Source of the DNA: Streptomyces cylindrosporus
GTDB lineage: Bacteria > Actinomycetota > Actinomycetes > Streptomycetales > Streptomycetaceae
Length of the DNA stretch: 64,000 nt
Reading direction: 5' to 3'
NCBI RefSeq assembly: GCF_022698165.1
Contig: NZ_JALDAY010000011.1
Coordinates: 248,001-312,000 of the forward strand
Shown: positions 43,896-52,307 of the stretch, piece by piece
Layout of the letters: every line of letters begins with the position of its first letter
Numbering within the stretch: position 1 is the first letter of the stretch
Translations under genes and position numbers: made by a program
Notes under the pieces: model-generated
Seen by the model: only the letters and a program-made list of their open reading frames with translations
Told to the model about the DNA's origin: nothing
Databases searched by the model: none

Positions 43896-44339
43896 TTACT
43901 GCGCGACCTGGGTGATCTCGAACGGCACCGGCTGCTGGGCAGCGTGCGGGTGCTGGTCGCCCGAGTAGACCTTCAGCTTGGTGAGCATCTGACGGCCCAG
44001 GGTGTTCTTGGGGAGCATGCCCTTGACGGCCTTCTCGATGGCCTTCTCGGGGTTCTTGTCGAGCAGCTCGTCGTAGCGGACCGAGCGCAGACCGCCCGGG
44101 TAGCCGGAGTGGCGGTACGCCATCTTCTGGGTCCGCTTGTTGCCGGACAGGTGCACCTTGTCGGCGTTGATGATGATGACGAAGTCACCGGTGTCGACGT
44201 GGGGCGCGTAGATCGCCTTGTGCTTGCCCCGCAGAAGCGACGCGGCGGTGGTGGCGAGACGACCCAGGACGACGTCCTGAGCGTCGATGACGTGCCACTG
44301 GCGAGTCACATCGCCGGGCTTGGGGCTGTATGTGCGCAC
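43896..44339 (-). CDS. rplM: 50S ribosomal protein L13
   Basis: A 147-residue L13, an early assembly protein of the 50S subunit. RTYSPKPGDVTRQWHVIDAQ, VVLGRLATTAASLLRGK and the MLPKNTLGRQMLTKLKVY block are typical. GTG 44339 was chosen at the start of the conserved frame. It opens the rplM-rpsI operon. Confidence 0.98.
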   Translation of the reverse strand: MRTYSPKPGDVTRQWHVIDAQDVVLGRLATTAASLLRGKHKAIYAPHVDTGDFVIIINADKVHLSGNKRTQKMAYRHSGYPGGLRSVRYDELLDKNPEKAIEKAVKGMLPKNTLGRQMLTKLKVYSGDQHPHAAQQPVPFEITQVAQ

Positions 44340-44602
44340 TTCGCAGCCTTTTCTTCTTCAGTGGATGGATGGTGACACATGGCATCACTGAAGCGATCGT
44401 GCAGCTGGGGACGACAGTGCCGGGAACGCTGCCCGTATGCCGCCCACTGGTAACTGCTCCAGGGAACCTAGGTACGGGCCTCGCGCCTGAGAACGACCAG
44501 GCCCATACGCATAACAAACGGCAAGAGTACTCGGGCTGCCCCGGACGGGTCAAAACGGCGACCCTCAGCCGCACCATCCGCCCCCCGTCTAAGATGCGCC
44601 CC

Positions 44603-45484
44603 ATGAGCTTTGGGCAGCAGGGGGGACCTCAGTCCCAGTGGGATCCCTGGAAACCGCAATCCCAGCAGCCGTGGACCAGCGGCGGCGACGGTCAGACCCC
44701 GGACTGGGCCGCGCTGGCCGAGGCGTCCGAGACGCGCAACAAGAGGCGTCGGCTGCTGTTCATAGGCGGCGGTGTGGTGGCGACTATCGCGATAGGCACG
44801 GCCGTCGCCATGGCCGTCGTCTCCGCGAACGGGAACAACAAGGCCTCGGGCAACCCGTCCAACCTGCCGGCGAGCGGTTCCATTCCCGGCTCGACGGCGA
44901 CGGCACCGTCCTTCGCGCCGACCAGCGCCCCGCCGCCGCTGGACCCGAAGGAGTTCATCTCCAGCAAGGCCAAGGACACCGCCCCGCTCAGCGTGGACAC
45001 CCTCTTCCCCGGCGCCCAGCTGACCCAGGACTCGGTGGTCTACAAGAAGGGCGCCACGTCCGACACGAAGAACTGCGCCTCGGTCGCCCAGGGCACCCTC
45101 CCCAAGGTCCTCACCGCCAACGGCTGCACCCGCCTGCTGCGCGCCACCTACAGCCAGGGCGGCGTCGCGGCGACGATCGGCGTCGCGGTCTTCGACACCC
45201 AGGCCCAGGCGGCCAAGGCCAGGACCGAGGCCAACAAGAAGGGCTTCGTCAGGGCGCTGGCCGGCAAGGGCGTGAAGGACTTCTGCAACGCCGCGACCTG
45301 CCTCACAACAGCCAACTCCTACGGCCGCTACGCCTACTTCACCACCGTCGGCTTCGAGAACGGCAAGGACGTCACGGACAAGTCCGCGACCGTCTTCACC
45401 ACCGGCAACAACCTCCAACTGTTCACGTTCAACCAGATCGACCGGCGGGGCAGGGTTCAGGCGTCGGCGGCAGCGAACGAGTGA
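44603..45484 (+). CDS. Membrane-anchored hypothetical protein
   Basis: A 293-residue protein. Residues 1-45 are Gln, Pro, Trp rich (FGQQGGPQSQWDPWKPQSQQ) and cytoplasmic; one membrane segment (LLFIGGGVVATIAIGTAVAMAVV, about 52-73) leads to a Ser/Pro linker and a soluble external domain (VDTLFPGAQLTQDSVVYKKG) with cysteines. It is common in Streptomyces beside rplM, but I cannot assign a function. ATG 44603 is chosen over ATG 44594 with low certainty. The gene is divergent from rplM across 263 bp, and its end overlaps the GtrA gene by 28 bp. Confidence 0.85.
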   Translation: MSFGQQGGPQSQWDPWKPQSQQPWTSGGDGQTPDWAALAEASETRNKRRRLLFIGGGVVATIAIGTAVAMAVVSANGNNKASGNPSNLPASGSIPGSTATAPSFAPTSAPPPLDPKEFISSKAKDTAPLSVDTLFPGAQLTQDSVVYKKGATSDTKNCASVAQGTLPKVLTANGCTRLLRATYSQGGVAATIGVAVFDTQAQAAKARTEANKKGFVRALAGKGVKDFCNAATCLTTANSYGRYAYFTTVGFENGKDVTDKSATVFTTGNNLQLFTFNQIDRRGRVQASAAANE

Positions 45485-45951
45485 CCGCTCGGGACGGGTT
45501 CCGGACGGCTGTCGGCCGTCCGGAAGACCCACGTCCGGTACGACCAGAAGCGGAAGAGCGTCGCGATGCCGATGCCGAAGAACTTGCTGATGTTGTTGGC
45601 GAGCGCGCCCTCCCAGCCGAGGCCGTAGGTGGCCAGGTAGAGGACCCCGTTCTCGATGACCAGGCCGACCGCGCTGAAAAAGAGGAAGAGGGTCAGCTCC
45701 CGCCTCCGGCTGTGCCGGTCCTCCTGGTCGCGGTCCCGGTAGGTGAAGTACCGCAGGCCCAGGTAGTTGGTCATGATCGCGACGGCGGTCGCCACGACGC
45801 CCGCCCGTACGGGCTGCAGGTCGGTGACGCCCCTGATCAGGTTGAAGACCGCGAGGTTGACCACGAATCCGGAGGCCCCCACCAGCCCGAACTTCGCGAT
45901 CTCGCCGTACAGCTTCCCCGCGCGCGAGGGAATTGCGTGCCGTCCGCCCAT
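45457..45951 (-). CDS. GtrA family membrane protein (glycan flippase type)
   Basis: A 164-residue protein with four membrane segments (LVGASGFVVNLAVFNLI, AGVVATAVAIMTNYLGLRYF, LTLFLFFSAVGLVIENGVLYL, NNISKFFGIGIATLFRFWSY). GtrA-like proteins move lipid-linked sugars across the membrane or assist the paired glycosyltransferase. It is the last gene of the glycan operon and lies 8 bp after the DPM1-like transferase, its natural partner. Confidence 0.92.
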   Translation of the reverse strand: MGGRHAIPSRAGKLYGEIAKFGLVGASGFVVNLAVFNLIRGVTDLQPVRAGVVATAVAIMTNYLGLRYFTYRDRDQEDRHSRRRELTLFLFFSAVGLVIENGVLYLATYGLGWEGALANNISKFFGIGIATLFRFWSYRTWVFRTADSRPEPVPSGHSFAAADA

Positions 45952-45959
45952 CGTCGCGT

Positions 45960-46721
45960 TCAGCCCCGCCGGTTCCGCAGCCGCAGCCGCACCGGCATCA
46001 CCGCGGACTCGATCTGGGTCGAGAGGTTCATCTTGGACACGCCCTCGGTCCGCTCCTCGAAGCGGATCGGGATCTCGACGGCGCTGTGTCCGGCGCGGAC
46101 GGCCTTGAACTTCAGCTCGACCTGGAAGCTGTAGCCGGCGCTGTCGAGCGTCGCGAGGTCGATGTCGCGCAGCGTCGCGGCCGACCACAGATTGAAGCCG
46201 GCGGTGATGTCCCGGATCTTGGTGCCGAGCACGGTCCGGGCATACCGGTTGGCGAACCGGGACAGCAGGACGCGGTGCCTGCCCCACTCCTCGTCCAGCG
46301 AGCCGCCCTCGACGTACCGGCTGCCGACGACCAGCCCGACGCCGGACGCGACGGCCGTGCCGAGCATCCGTGGGACCGCTTCCACCGGGTGGCTGCCGTC
46401 GGCGTCCATCTGCACGACGTACTCGGCCCCCTCGTCGAGCGCCGCGCTCATGCCGGCGACGTAGGCCCGCCCGAGCCCGTCCTTCTCGGTCCGGTGCAGC
46501 ACGCTCATGCGGTACTGCCCGTCCCAGTTGAACTTCTCGGCGAGCTCCTCGGCGATCCGCCCGGTGCCGTCCGGGCTGGAGTCGTCGACGATCTTCAGGT
46601 GGAGCCCGTCGATGGGCAGCCCGAGCACCAACTCGGCCATCCGCGGCAGGTTCGCGGCCTCGTTGTAGGTCGGCATCACGACGGTGACCCGTACACCCGG
46701 GTATCTGTCGATGCTCGTCAT
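45960..46721 (-). CDS. Polyprenol-phosphate mannosyltransferase-like GT2 (DPM1 type)
   Basis: A 253-residue cytosolic GT2. VTVVMPTYNEAANLPRMAEL and the divalent-metal DxD motif VVQMDADGSHP are visible, with GSRYVEGGSLDEEW, FANRYARTVLGTKIRDITAGF and RFEERTEGVSKM. It is soluble and would pass a sugar, probably mannose, to polyprenyl phosphate, forming the donor for the membrane GT39-like enzymes upstream. ATG 46721 was chosen; the frame to 46913 covers the neighbouring gene. Confidence 0.93.
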   Translation of the reverse strand: MTSIDRYPGVRVTVVMPTYNEAANLPRMAELVLGLPIDGLHLKIVDDSSPDGTGRIAEELAEKFNWDGQYRMSVLHRTEKDGLGRAYVAGMSAALDEGAEYVVQMDADGSHPVEAVPRMLGTAVASGVGLVVGSRYVEGGSLDEEWGRHRVLLSRFANRYARTVLGTKIRDITAGFNLWSAATLRDIDLATLDSAGYSFQVELKFKAVRAGHSAVEIPIRFEERTEGVSKMNLSTQIESAVMPVRLRLRNRRG

Positions 46722-46738
46722 TCTGTTCTCTTCCCTCC

Positions 46739-48058
46739 CTAGAGGCCCCGAGGGGACCTCTCCCCAGCGGGCGCGGGTCTGCCCAGCGCCCGGAAGTACC
46801 AGCCCGCCGCGGTCCAACTGCCCGCGTCGAGCGCCCCCCGGCCGTCCACGATCACGGGACGGGCCACCAGCTGCGCGGCACGCTCCGGGTCGATCTCCCG
46901 GAACTGCGGCCACTCGGTCAGATGCAGCACGAGTTCGGCACCCTGCAGTGCCTCCTCGGCCGACATCGCGTAGCCGAGGAGCGGGAACGCCTTGCGGGCG
47001 TTGTCCAGCGCCTCGGGGTCGTAGACCGTGACGTCCGCGCCGTCGAGACGCAGCCGGGCGGCCACGTTCAGCGCGGGTGAGTCACGGATGTCGTCGGAGT
47101 CGGGCTTGAAGGCCGCTCCAAGTACGGCGATCCGGGCCCCCAGGACCGAACCCCCGCACAGCTCGCGCGCCACGTCGACAACCTTGTCTCGGCGGCGCAT
47201 GTTGATCGCGTCGACCTCCCGCAGGAAGTCCAGCGAGACCCCCAGTTCCCCCGCGCGGTGCGCGAAGGCCCGGATGTCCTTGGGCAGGCAGCCACCGCCG
47301 AAGCCGATGCCGGCCCGCAGGAACTTCCGGCCGATCCGGTCGTCGTACCCGATCGCCTCGGCGAGGACGCCGACGTCGCCGCCCGCTGCCTCGCAGACCT
47401 CGGCCATCGCGTTGATGAAGGAGATCTTGGTGGCGAGGAAGGCGTTGGCGGCCGTCTTGACCAGCTCGGCGGTCGGGAAGTCGGCGGTGACCAGCGGGGT
47501 GCCGGCGTCGAGGACGGGGGCGTACACCTGGCGGAGGATCGTTTCCGCATGTGAAGACCGCACCCCGAACACCAGCCGGTCCGGCCGCAGCGTGTCCTCG
47601 ACGGCGAAGCCCTCGCGCAGGAACTCCGGGTTCCACGCGACCTCGACACCCTCGTGTGCCGCCGCCAGCCGCTGCGCCGTGCCGACCGGCACGGTCGACT
47701 TGCCGACCAGCAGCGCCCCTTCGGCCGCGTGCTCGGCAATCGCCGCGAAGGCCGCGTCGACGTAGGTCAGGTCGGCGCCCTCGGAGCCCTTGCGCTGCGG
47801 GGTGCCGACACACACGAAGTGCACCTCGCCGAAGGCTCCGGCCGCCGCGTAGTCGGTCGTGAACCTGAGCCGTCCGCTCGCCGTGTGCTTCGCGATCAGC
47901 TCCGGCAGCCCGGGCTCGTGGAACGGCACCCGCCCCGCCTGCAGCGCGGCGACCTTGTCGGGGTCCACGTCGACCCCTAGCACCTCGTGTCCCAGTTCCG
48001 CCATGCAGGCGGCGTGGGTGGCACCGAGATAGCCGGTGCCGATGACTGTGAGCCGCAT
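46739..48058 (-). CDS. UDP-glucose 6-dehydrogenase family protein
   Basis: A 439-residue NAD-dependent enzyme that makes UDP-glucuronate (or a closely related UDP-uronate). The NAD loop VIGTGYLGATHAACMAELGHE, KSTVPVGTA and FLREGFAVEDTLRPDR are typical, and the catalytic Cys257 is in GFGGGCLPKDI. It supplies an activated uronic acid to the glycan operon. It is 33 bp downstream of the GT39-like gene and 17 bp before the DPM1-like gene. Confidence 0.95.
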   Translation of the reverse strand: MRLTVIGTGYLGATHAACMAELGHEVLGVDVDPDKVAALQAGRVPFHEPGLPELIAKHTASGRLRFTTDYAAAGAFGEVHFVCVGTPQRKGSEGADLTYVDAAFAAIAEHAAEGALLVGKSTVPVGTAQRLAAAHEGVEVAWNPEFLREGFAVEDTLRPDRLVFGVRSSHAETILRQVYAPVLDAGTPLVTADFPTAELVKTAANAFLATKISFINAMAEVCEAAGGDVGVLAEAIGYDDRIGRKFLRAGIGFGGGCLPKDIRAFAHRAGELGVSLDFLREVDAINMRRRDKVVDVARELCGGSVLGARIAVLGAAFKPDSDDIRDSPALNVAARLRLDGADVTVYDPEALDNARKAFPLLGYAMSAEEALQGAELVLHLTEWPQFREIDPERAAQLVARPVIVDGRGALDAGSWTAAGWYFRALGRPAPAGERSPRGL

Positions 48059-48091
48059 CCGGCGGCCTCCTTCACAACTCCGTGTCGGCCG

Positions 48092-49633
48092 CTACTTGCG
48101 CTCGAGAACCTGCACCACGATGTGGTTCAGCTTCACCGTGCGACCGGCCTTGAAGGACTTCTCGATCGCCGCCGCGGTCTTCTCGTTCATGCCGGTGAGC
48201 AGCGGGCGCCCGTCGCTGATGGTGGAGACCAGCCACAGCCGGTCGGTGCCCTTGAGACAGCTCGCCGGCTTGCGGCACTCGGTGGCGCCGTAGGACCCGT
48301 TCTGCTGCGGGGTGTACTCCATGAGCACGTCCTCGGGGGCCTTGCGGTCCCGCAGTTCGTACGCCATGGCCCGGCGCTCCGACATCCCGCCGTTGAAGAT
48401 CATGCCGTCGCCGGACTTCTCGCCCGCCGCGACGACGTTCGCCGCGCCCCGGAAGTCCGGTTCCATCGGCAGATCCTTCTTGGCGTCGCCGATCGCCGGC
48501 CATGCCACGAAGGCATACCCCGCCGCCACGGCCGCGACCAGCAGCCCGCTCAGCACCTGCGCACCGGACCCCCGGCGGGCGTCGGGGTCGAGCCTGCCGA
48601 CGAGCCTGGTGAGCGCCGCGGCCACCAGCAGCGTCCAGGCCGGGATGGTGAACAGCAGATACCGCGGCAGGAAGAGGTGCAGCTGGTTGGCCGTCACGAA
48701 GGTGAGCACCGGCGGCAGGACGGCCCAGGCGGCCAGCAGCACCGAGTACCGCCCGGCCACCAGCAGGCCGACCACGCCGAGGGCCATCACCGCTCCGCCG
48801 GTGATCCACGACCCGAACAGGGCCTCCGGGAACTCGGTCAGGTCCTTGGTCGTGGTGACGTTCCAGGCGATCTGGCCGCTCTGCCCGCTGCCCTGCGCCA
48901 CCATCGGGAAGGTGATGGACAGCCCCAGCATGGCCGCGCCGGCGAAGGCGTAGTGGGCGATGCGGTCGCCGCGCTTCTTGGCCAGGAAGACGAGCCACAC
49001 ATGCCCGGCGAGCACCGCCATGGCGACCAGGTGGCTGAATCCCGTGGCCGCGACGGCGAGCGCGTAGAGCGTCCAGTTGCGCAGGCTCGGCCGGTCCAGC
49101 GCCCGGATCAGCCACAGGGTGGCCAGCAGCGCGAACATCGTCGCGAACGCGTACGGCCGGGCCTCCTGGCCGTACCGGGTGATCATCGGCACCACCGCGA
49201 ACAGCAGTCCGGCCAGCACGCCGGTGCGCAGCGCGAACATCCGGCGCCCCAGCAGCCCGACCAGACCGGCCGAGACCGCCATGGCAAGCGCCTCCGGCAG
49301 CCGCAGCAGCGCCGCCGAATCCCCGGCGACGTCGATCCACAGATGCATCGCCGCGTAGTACGGCGCGATCACGACGTCGATGCTGCTGATCAGCCGTCCG
49401 AGGTCGTGCCAGGAAATCGTGGACGCCCACCAGGTGGCGTGCTCGTCGCGCCACAGCTGGCGCCCGCCGAGCCCCGGCACCACACAGGCGGCCGCGACCA
49501 GCGCTGGCAGCAGAAAGGCGAGCCAGGCAGAGCCCCGGCCTGCGCCCTCGGCAGACCGGCGGTGCGCGGAGGGCGCGCCCTCCTCGGGTTCCTGGGCGGT
49601 CGTCTCGTCGACCGGTGGTGTGTACGCCGTCAT
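48092..49633 (-). CDS. GT39-like membrane glycosyltransferase
   Basis: A 513-residue membrane protein with about ten segments (from AFLLPALVAAACVVPGLGG on) and an N-terminal cytoplasmic tail. ARPYAFATMFALLATLWL and a GT-C fold layout with QLWRDEHATWWASTISWH (DE near the first loop) fit polyprenol-phosphate-sugar-dependent transferases (PMT/ArnT type). The last 110 residues form an extracellular domain. Its start ATG 49633 overlaps the upstream gene as ATGA. It should use the lipid-linked sugar made by the DPM1-like protein. Confidence 0.9.
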   Translation of the reverse strand: MTAYTPPVDETTAQEPEEGAPSAHRRSAEGAGRGSAWLAFLLPALVAAACVVPGLGGRQLWRDEHATWWASTISWHDLGRLISSIDVVIAPYYAAMHLWIDVAGDSAALLRLPEALAMAVSAGLVGLLGRRMFALRTGVLAGLLFAVVPMITRYGQEARPYAFATMFALLATLWLIRALDRPSLRNWTLYALAVAATGFSHLVAMAVLAGHVWLVFLAKKRGDRIAHYAFAGAAMLGLSITFPMVAQGSGQSGQIAWNVTTTKDLTEFPEALFGSWITGGAVMALGVVGLLVAGRYSVLLAAWAVLPPVLTFVTANQLHLFLPRYLLFTIPAWTLLVAAALTRLVGRLDPDARRGSGAQVLSGLLVAAVAAGYAFVAWPAIGDAKKDLPMEPDFRGAANVVAAGEKSGDGMIFNGGMSERRAMAYELRDRKAPEDVLMEYTPQQNGSYGATECRKPASCLKGTDRLWLVSTISDGRPLLTGMNEKTAAAIEKSFKAGRTVKLNHIVVQVLERK

Positions 49634-51306
49634 CGCTTCACCCAGATCCGGTACGGCTCCTGTCCGCCGTCCTTGTCGGAGGGCCGCAGCACTGCCAGCA
49701 GCCGGTAGTTCGCGTTGCCGCGCAGCGCCTCGGGAACGGAGGAGGCACGCAGCACGACCGCGTCGTACGAGCCCTTCTTCACCTCGGCCGTCAGAGCCGC
49801 GCCCCGCTCGGCCTGGTGCCATTGGCCGGGCTTCGTCTGCGCCCGGAGGTAGTACGCGGAGATCTCCGGATCGTCGGTCAGGTACTGGCCCTTGGTGTCC
49901 ACGACCTCGCGCAGGGCGCCGATCATCGCGGCCGAGTCCGGCGGCCGGTACAGCCCCCCGGTCTGCGCCATGCCGATGACCAGGGCGGCGACGTAGATCA
50001 TGATGCCGAGCTGCGGGTACCGGAAGTGGGCGCCCATCATCCGGGACACACCGAGACCGGCCATCGGCACCGCGAAGAGCAGTCCGAAGCCGACGTGGAT
50101 GTACAGCGAACTGCCGTTGCCCAGCCATGCCTGGTAGAGCGGGGCGAGCAGGGCTGTGCCGCACATCGTCAAACCGAGCAGGGAGCGCCGGATCGCGCCC
50201 GGCGCGCTGCCTTCGGCCCACGGCATCTCGCCCATCCGGGCCCGCCGGATGAAGCCGACGGCACCGATCACCGCGACGAGCAGGACGACCCCGCCCCACT
50301 GGGCGCTGTCCTTGAGCAGTTCGACGGCGCCGTCGGTGCCCTTGACGTTCCAGCCGCTCGGCGTGCCGGCGAACTGGACGCCCGCGAAGCAGAGGACGCC
50401 GGTGACCGCCGCGAAGAGCGCGCCCCGCACGAAGGCGCCCGTACCGCGGAAGCGGTAGGCGGTCAGTACGGCGAGCACGGTCAGCGTGGGCAGGTACAGG
50501 GCGGCCGAGTAAGCGGCGAACGGCGCGAGGGCCGCGAAGGGAGCCGCGAGCAGTACGGCCGCGGGGCTGGACTGCCGGGTCCGGGCCAGCAGCCACAGGG
50601 CGGCGGCGAGCAGGAACAGTGACAGGGAGTGCAGGGAGGCGTAGCGGCCGGTGAAGGCGGTCGACTCCAGCACGGAGTACATGGCGGCGGCCGCGAGGCC
50701 GGCGCGCGCGTTGAACAGCAGCCGGGTGGCGCCGAACAGCAGTGCCGTGGCTCCCAGCGCCCATGCGAGGCTCAGTGCCCGGGCGCCGTCCAGGCCGAGC
50801 TGTGCGACGAGCCCCGACAGCTCGCCGTCGGTGGTGAGGAACTTCGCCTCCTGCGCGAAGGCGCTGCCGTCGAGCCGGAAGGACAGCCCGGCCTGTACGA
50901 GCAGGATCAGCAGCAGTACGCCGCGGCTGATCCACGCCGAGCGGCTGTTGTCGACCGACCAGGCCGATACCGGGACCTCGGGCAGCACATAGCCCGGCTC
51001 GGGCTCCGGCTCGGGTTCGAGGACGGCGTACTCCGGGACGTAGTACTCGGCGTCGGAGCCGCCCGTGTAGGGACGCGCGTAGTGCTGCTGCCCGGCGGTC
51101 GGCTGCTGCGGGATGTACGGCTGCCCGGCGTACGGCTGCTGGTAGCCGTAACCCTGCTGGTCACCGTAGGTCTGCTGCTGTCCGTAGGCCTGCTGGTCAC
51201 CGTAGACCTGCTGTTGCTGCTGCTCGGTGTAGGGCGGGTAGTGCTGCTGCCAGTCCTGCCGCTGCCCGGGTTCCGACCAGCCGCCGTCCTGCTGCTGCGT
51301 CGTCAT
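49630..51306 (-). CDS. Large membrane glycosyltransferase with Gln/Tyr/Gly-rich N-terminus
   Basis: A 558-residue GT-C-like membrane protein. The first 110 residues are low-complexity: many Gln, Tyr and Gly in repeats such as YGDQQAYGQQQTYGDQQGYG, then EPEPEPEP. About ten to eleven membrane segments follow (SRGVLLLILLVQAGLSF, ALSLAWALGATALLF and so on), and a C-terminal outer domain. It resembles the following GT39-like protein in layout. ATG 51306 overlaps the upstream gene as ATGA. Sugar and acceptor are not visible. Confidence 0.87.
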   Translation of the reverse strand: MTTQQQDGGWSEPGQRQDWQQHYPPYTEQQQQQVYGDQQAYGQQQTYGDQQGYGYQQPYAGQPYIPQQPTAGQQHYARPYTGGSDAEYYVPEYAVLEPEPEPEPGYVLPEVPVSAWSVDNSRSAWISRGVLLLILLVQAGLSFRLDGSAFAQEAKFLTTDGELSGLVAQLGLDGARALSLAWALGATALLFGATRLLFNARAGLAAAAMYSVLESTAFTGRYASLHSLSLFLLAAALWLLARTRQSSPAAVLLAAPFAALAPFAAYSAALYLPTLTVLAVLTAYRFRGTGAFVRGALFAAVTGVLCFAGVQFAGTPSGWNVKGTDGAVELLKDSAQWGGVVLLVAVIGAVGFIRRARMGEMPWAEGSAPGAIRRSLLGLTMCGTALLAPLYQAWLGNGSSLYIHVGFGLLFAVPMAGLGVSRMMGAHFRYPQLGIMIYVAALVIGMAQTGGLYRPPDSAAMIGALREVVDTKGQYLTDDPEISAYYLRAQTKPGQWHQAERGAALTAEVKKGSYDAVVLRASSVPEALRGNANYRLLAVLRPSDKDGGQEPYRIWVKR

Positions 51307-52307
51307 GAACGCGGCACCTCGAATCCGAAGTCGTCGTCGGCGATGAGGCGCTTGAACTCGGCCAGGGCGAGCGGGCTGCTCTGGATGCGCCAGTCGGCCC
51401 GCTTGGGGATGTTGAACCACAGGAAGCCGATGACGTCCTCGTCCTCCTTCACGCCCCCGAGCAGCGCGCGCACATCGGCGCGCCGCCGTTCCCCGGGCTC
51501 GGACGACGTCTCGCTGATCAGCACCGGCTTGTCGGTGAACTCGGCGATCTGCCTGCGGGTCGGGCCGTAGAGGGTGTCGAAGGTGTGCGCGCCGGTCTGC
51601 GCCCAGTAGCCGACGATGCCGACCCAGTCGACGTAGGCGTCACCGGGCCAGTAGGGCTTCAGCTTCACGGAGGGGACCGGGTTGATGATGTTCGGGCTCC
51701 ATACCCAGATGACGTTGGTGGCGCCGACGTCCTGGAAGACGTCGTGGATGTGCCGCCACGCCTTCACGAAGGTCGCGGGGGTGGTGTCCTTGGTGCCCCA
51801 CGGGTACCACCCGCCGTTCATCTCGTGGCCGAAACTGATCGCCACGGGCACGTTCGTCTTGCGCACGCTGTTCGCGTACTTCTTGATGTACGTGTCCTGC
51901 GAGCCGTCGGCGATCTTGTCGAGGCCGGGCTTGAACGGCTCCCACGACACGTACATCAGGCCGCCGTCACCGAAGACGTTCTGGGCACCCTCGGCGTTGA
52001 AGCCGTCACCCCACGACGAGTAGGAGCCGACCATGTTGGGCTTCTTGCCGACGGTCTTCGCGAAGGCGTCCACCGGCTTCAGCGAGCTCGGCGCACCGTT
52101 CAGGGCCACCCCGAAGTAGTCCTTGTCGGGGTGCAGCAGCGGTTTCACGTCGTACGGCGGCTGCGCCGCGGTTCCCTTCGAGGAGGACCCGGCGGGTTCC
52201 TTGGCGGCCTGTGCGGCGGGGTCGTCACCGCCGAGCACACCGCAGCCGGCGACCGCCGCCAGGGACAACAGCGCCGCGCACAACGGGAGAACGGTCCTGC
52301 GGATCAA
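51303..52307 (-). CDS. GH26-like beta-mannanase family lipoprotein
   Basis: A 334-residue lipoprotein (lipobox LAAVAGC, Cys22) with a GH26-type (beta/alpha)8 domain. The acid/base is Glu162 in SFGHEMNGGWYPWG and the nucleophile is Glu266 in VLISETSSEPG, both intact. It should cut or transglycosylate a beta-linked glycan outside the membrane. In this operon it is probably the processing enzyme for the exported polymer. TTG 52307 overlaps the upstream gene as TTGA, so translation is coupled. Substrate (mannan or other) is not proven. Confidence 0.93.
   Translation of the reverse strand: MIRRTVLPLCAALLSLAAVAGCGVLGGDDPAAQAAKEPAGSSSKGTAAQPPYDVKPLLHPDKDYFGVALNGAPSSLKPVDAFAKTVGKKPNMVGSYSSWGDGFNAEGAQNVFGDGGLMYVSWEPFKPGLDKIADGSQDTYIKKYANSVRKTNVPVAISFGHEMNGGWYPWGTKDTTPATFVKAWRHIHDVFQDVGATNVIWVWSPNIINPVPSVKLKPYWPGDAYVDWVGIVGYWAQTGAHTFDTLYGPTRRQIAEFTDKPVLISETSSEPGERRRADVRALLGGVKEDEDVIGFLWFNIPKRADWRIQSSPLALAEFKRLIADDDFGFEVPRS

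Noticed and set aside
44340..44602. Ribosomal leader (L13-type) or riboswitch
   Set aside because: No convincing conserved stem could be found by eye in the rplM leader.
46722..46913. N-terminal extension of the DPM1-like gene
   Set aside because: It covers the end of the UDP-glucose dehydrogenase gene; GT2 motif begins right after ATG 46721.
49634..50935. Extended frame of the GT39-like gene
   Set aside because: It overlaps the preceding glycosyltransferase in another frame; the ATGA start at 49633 is clear.
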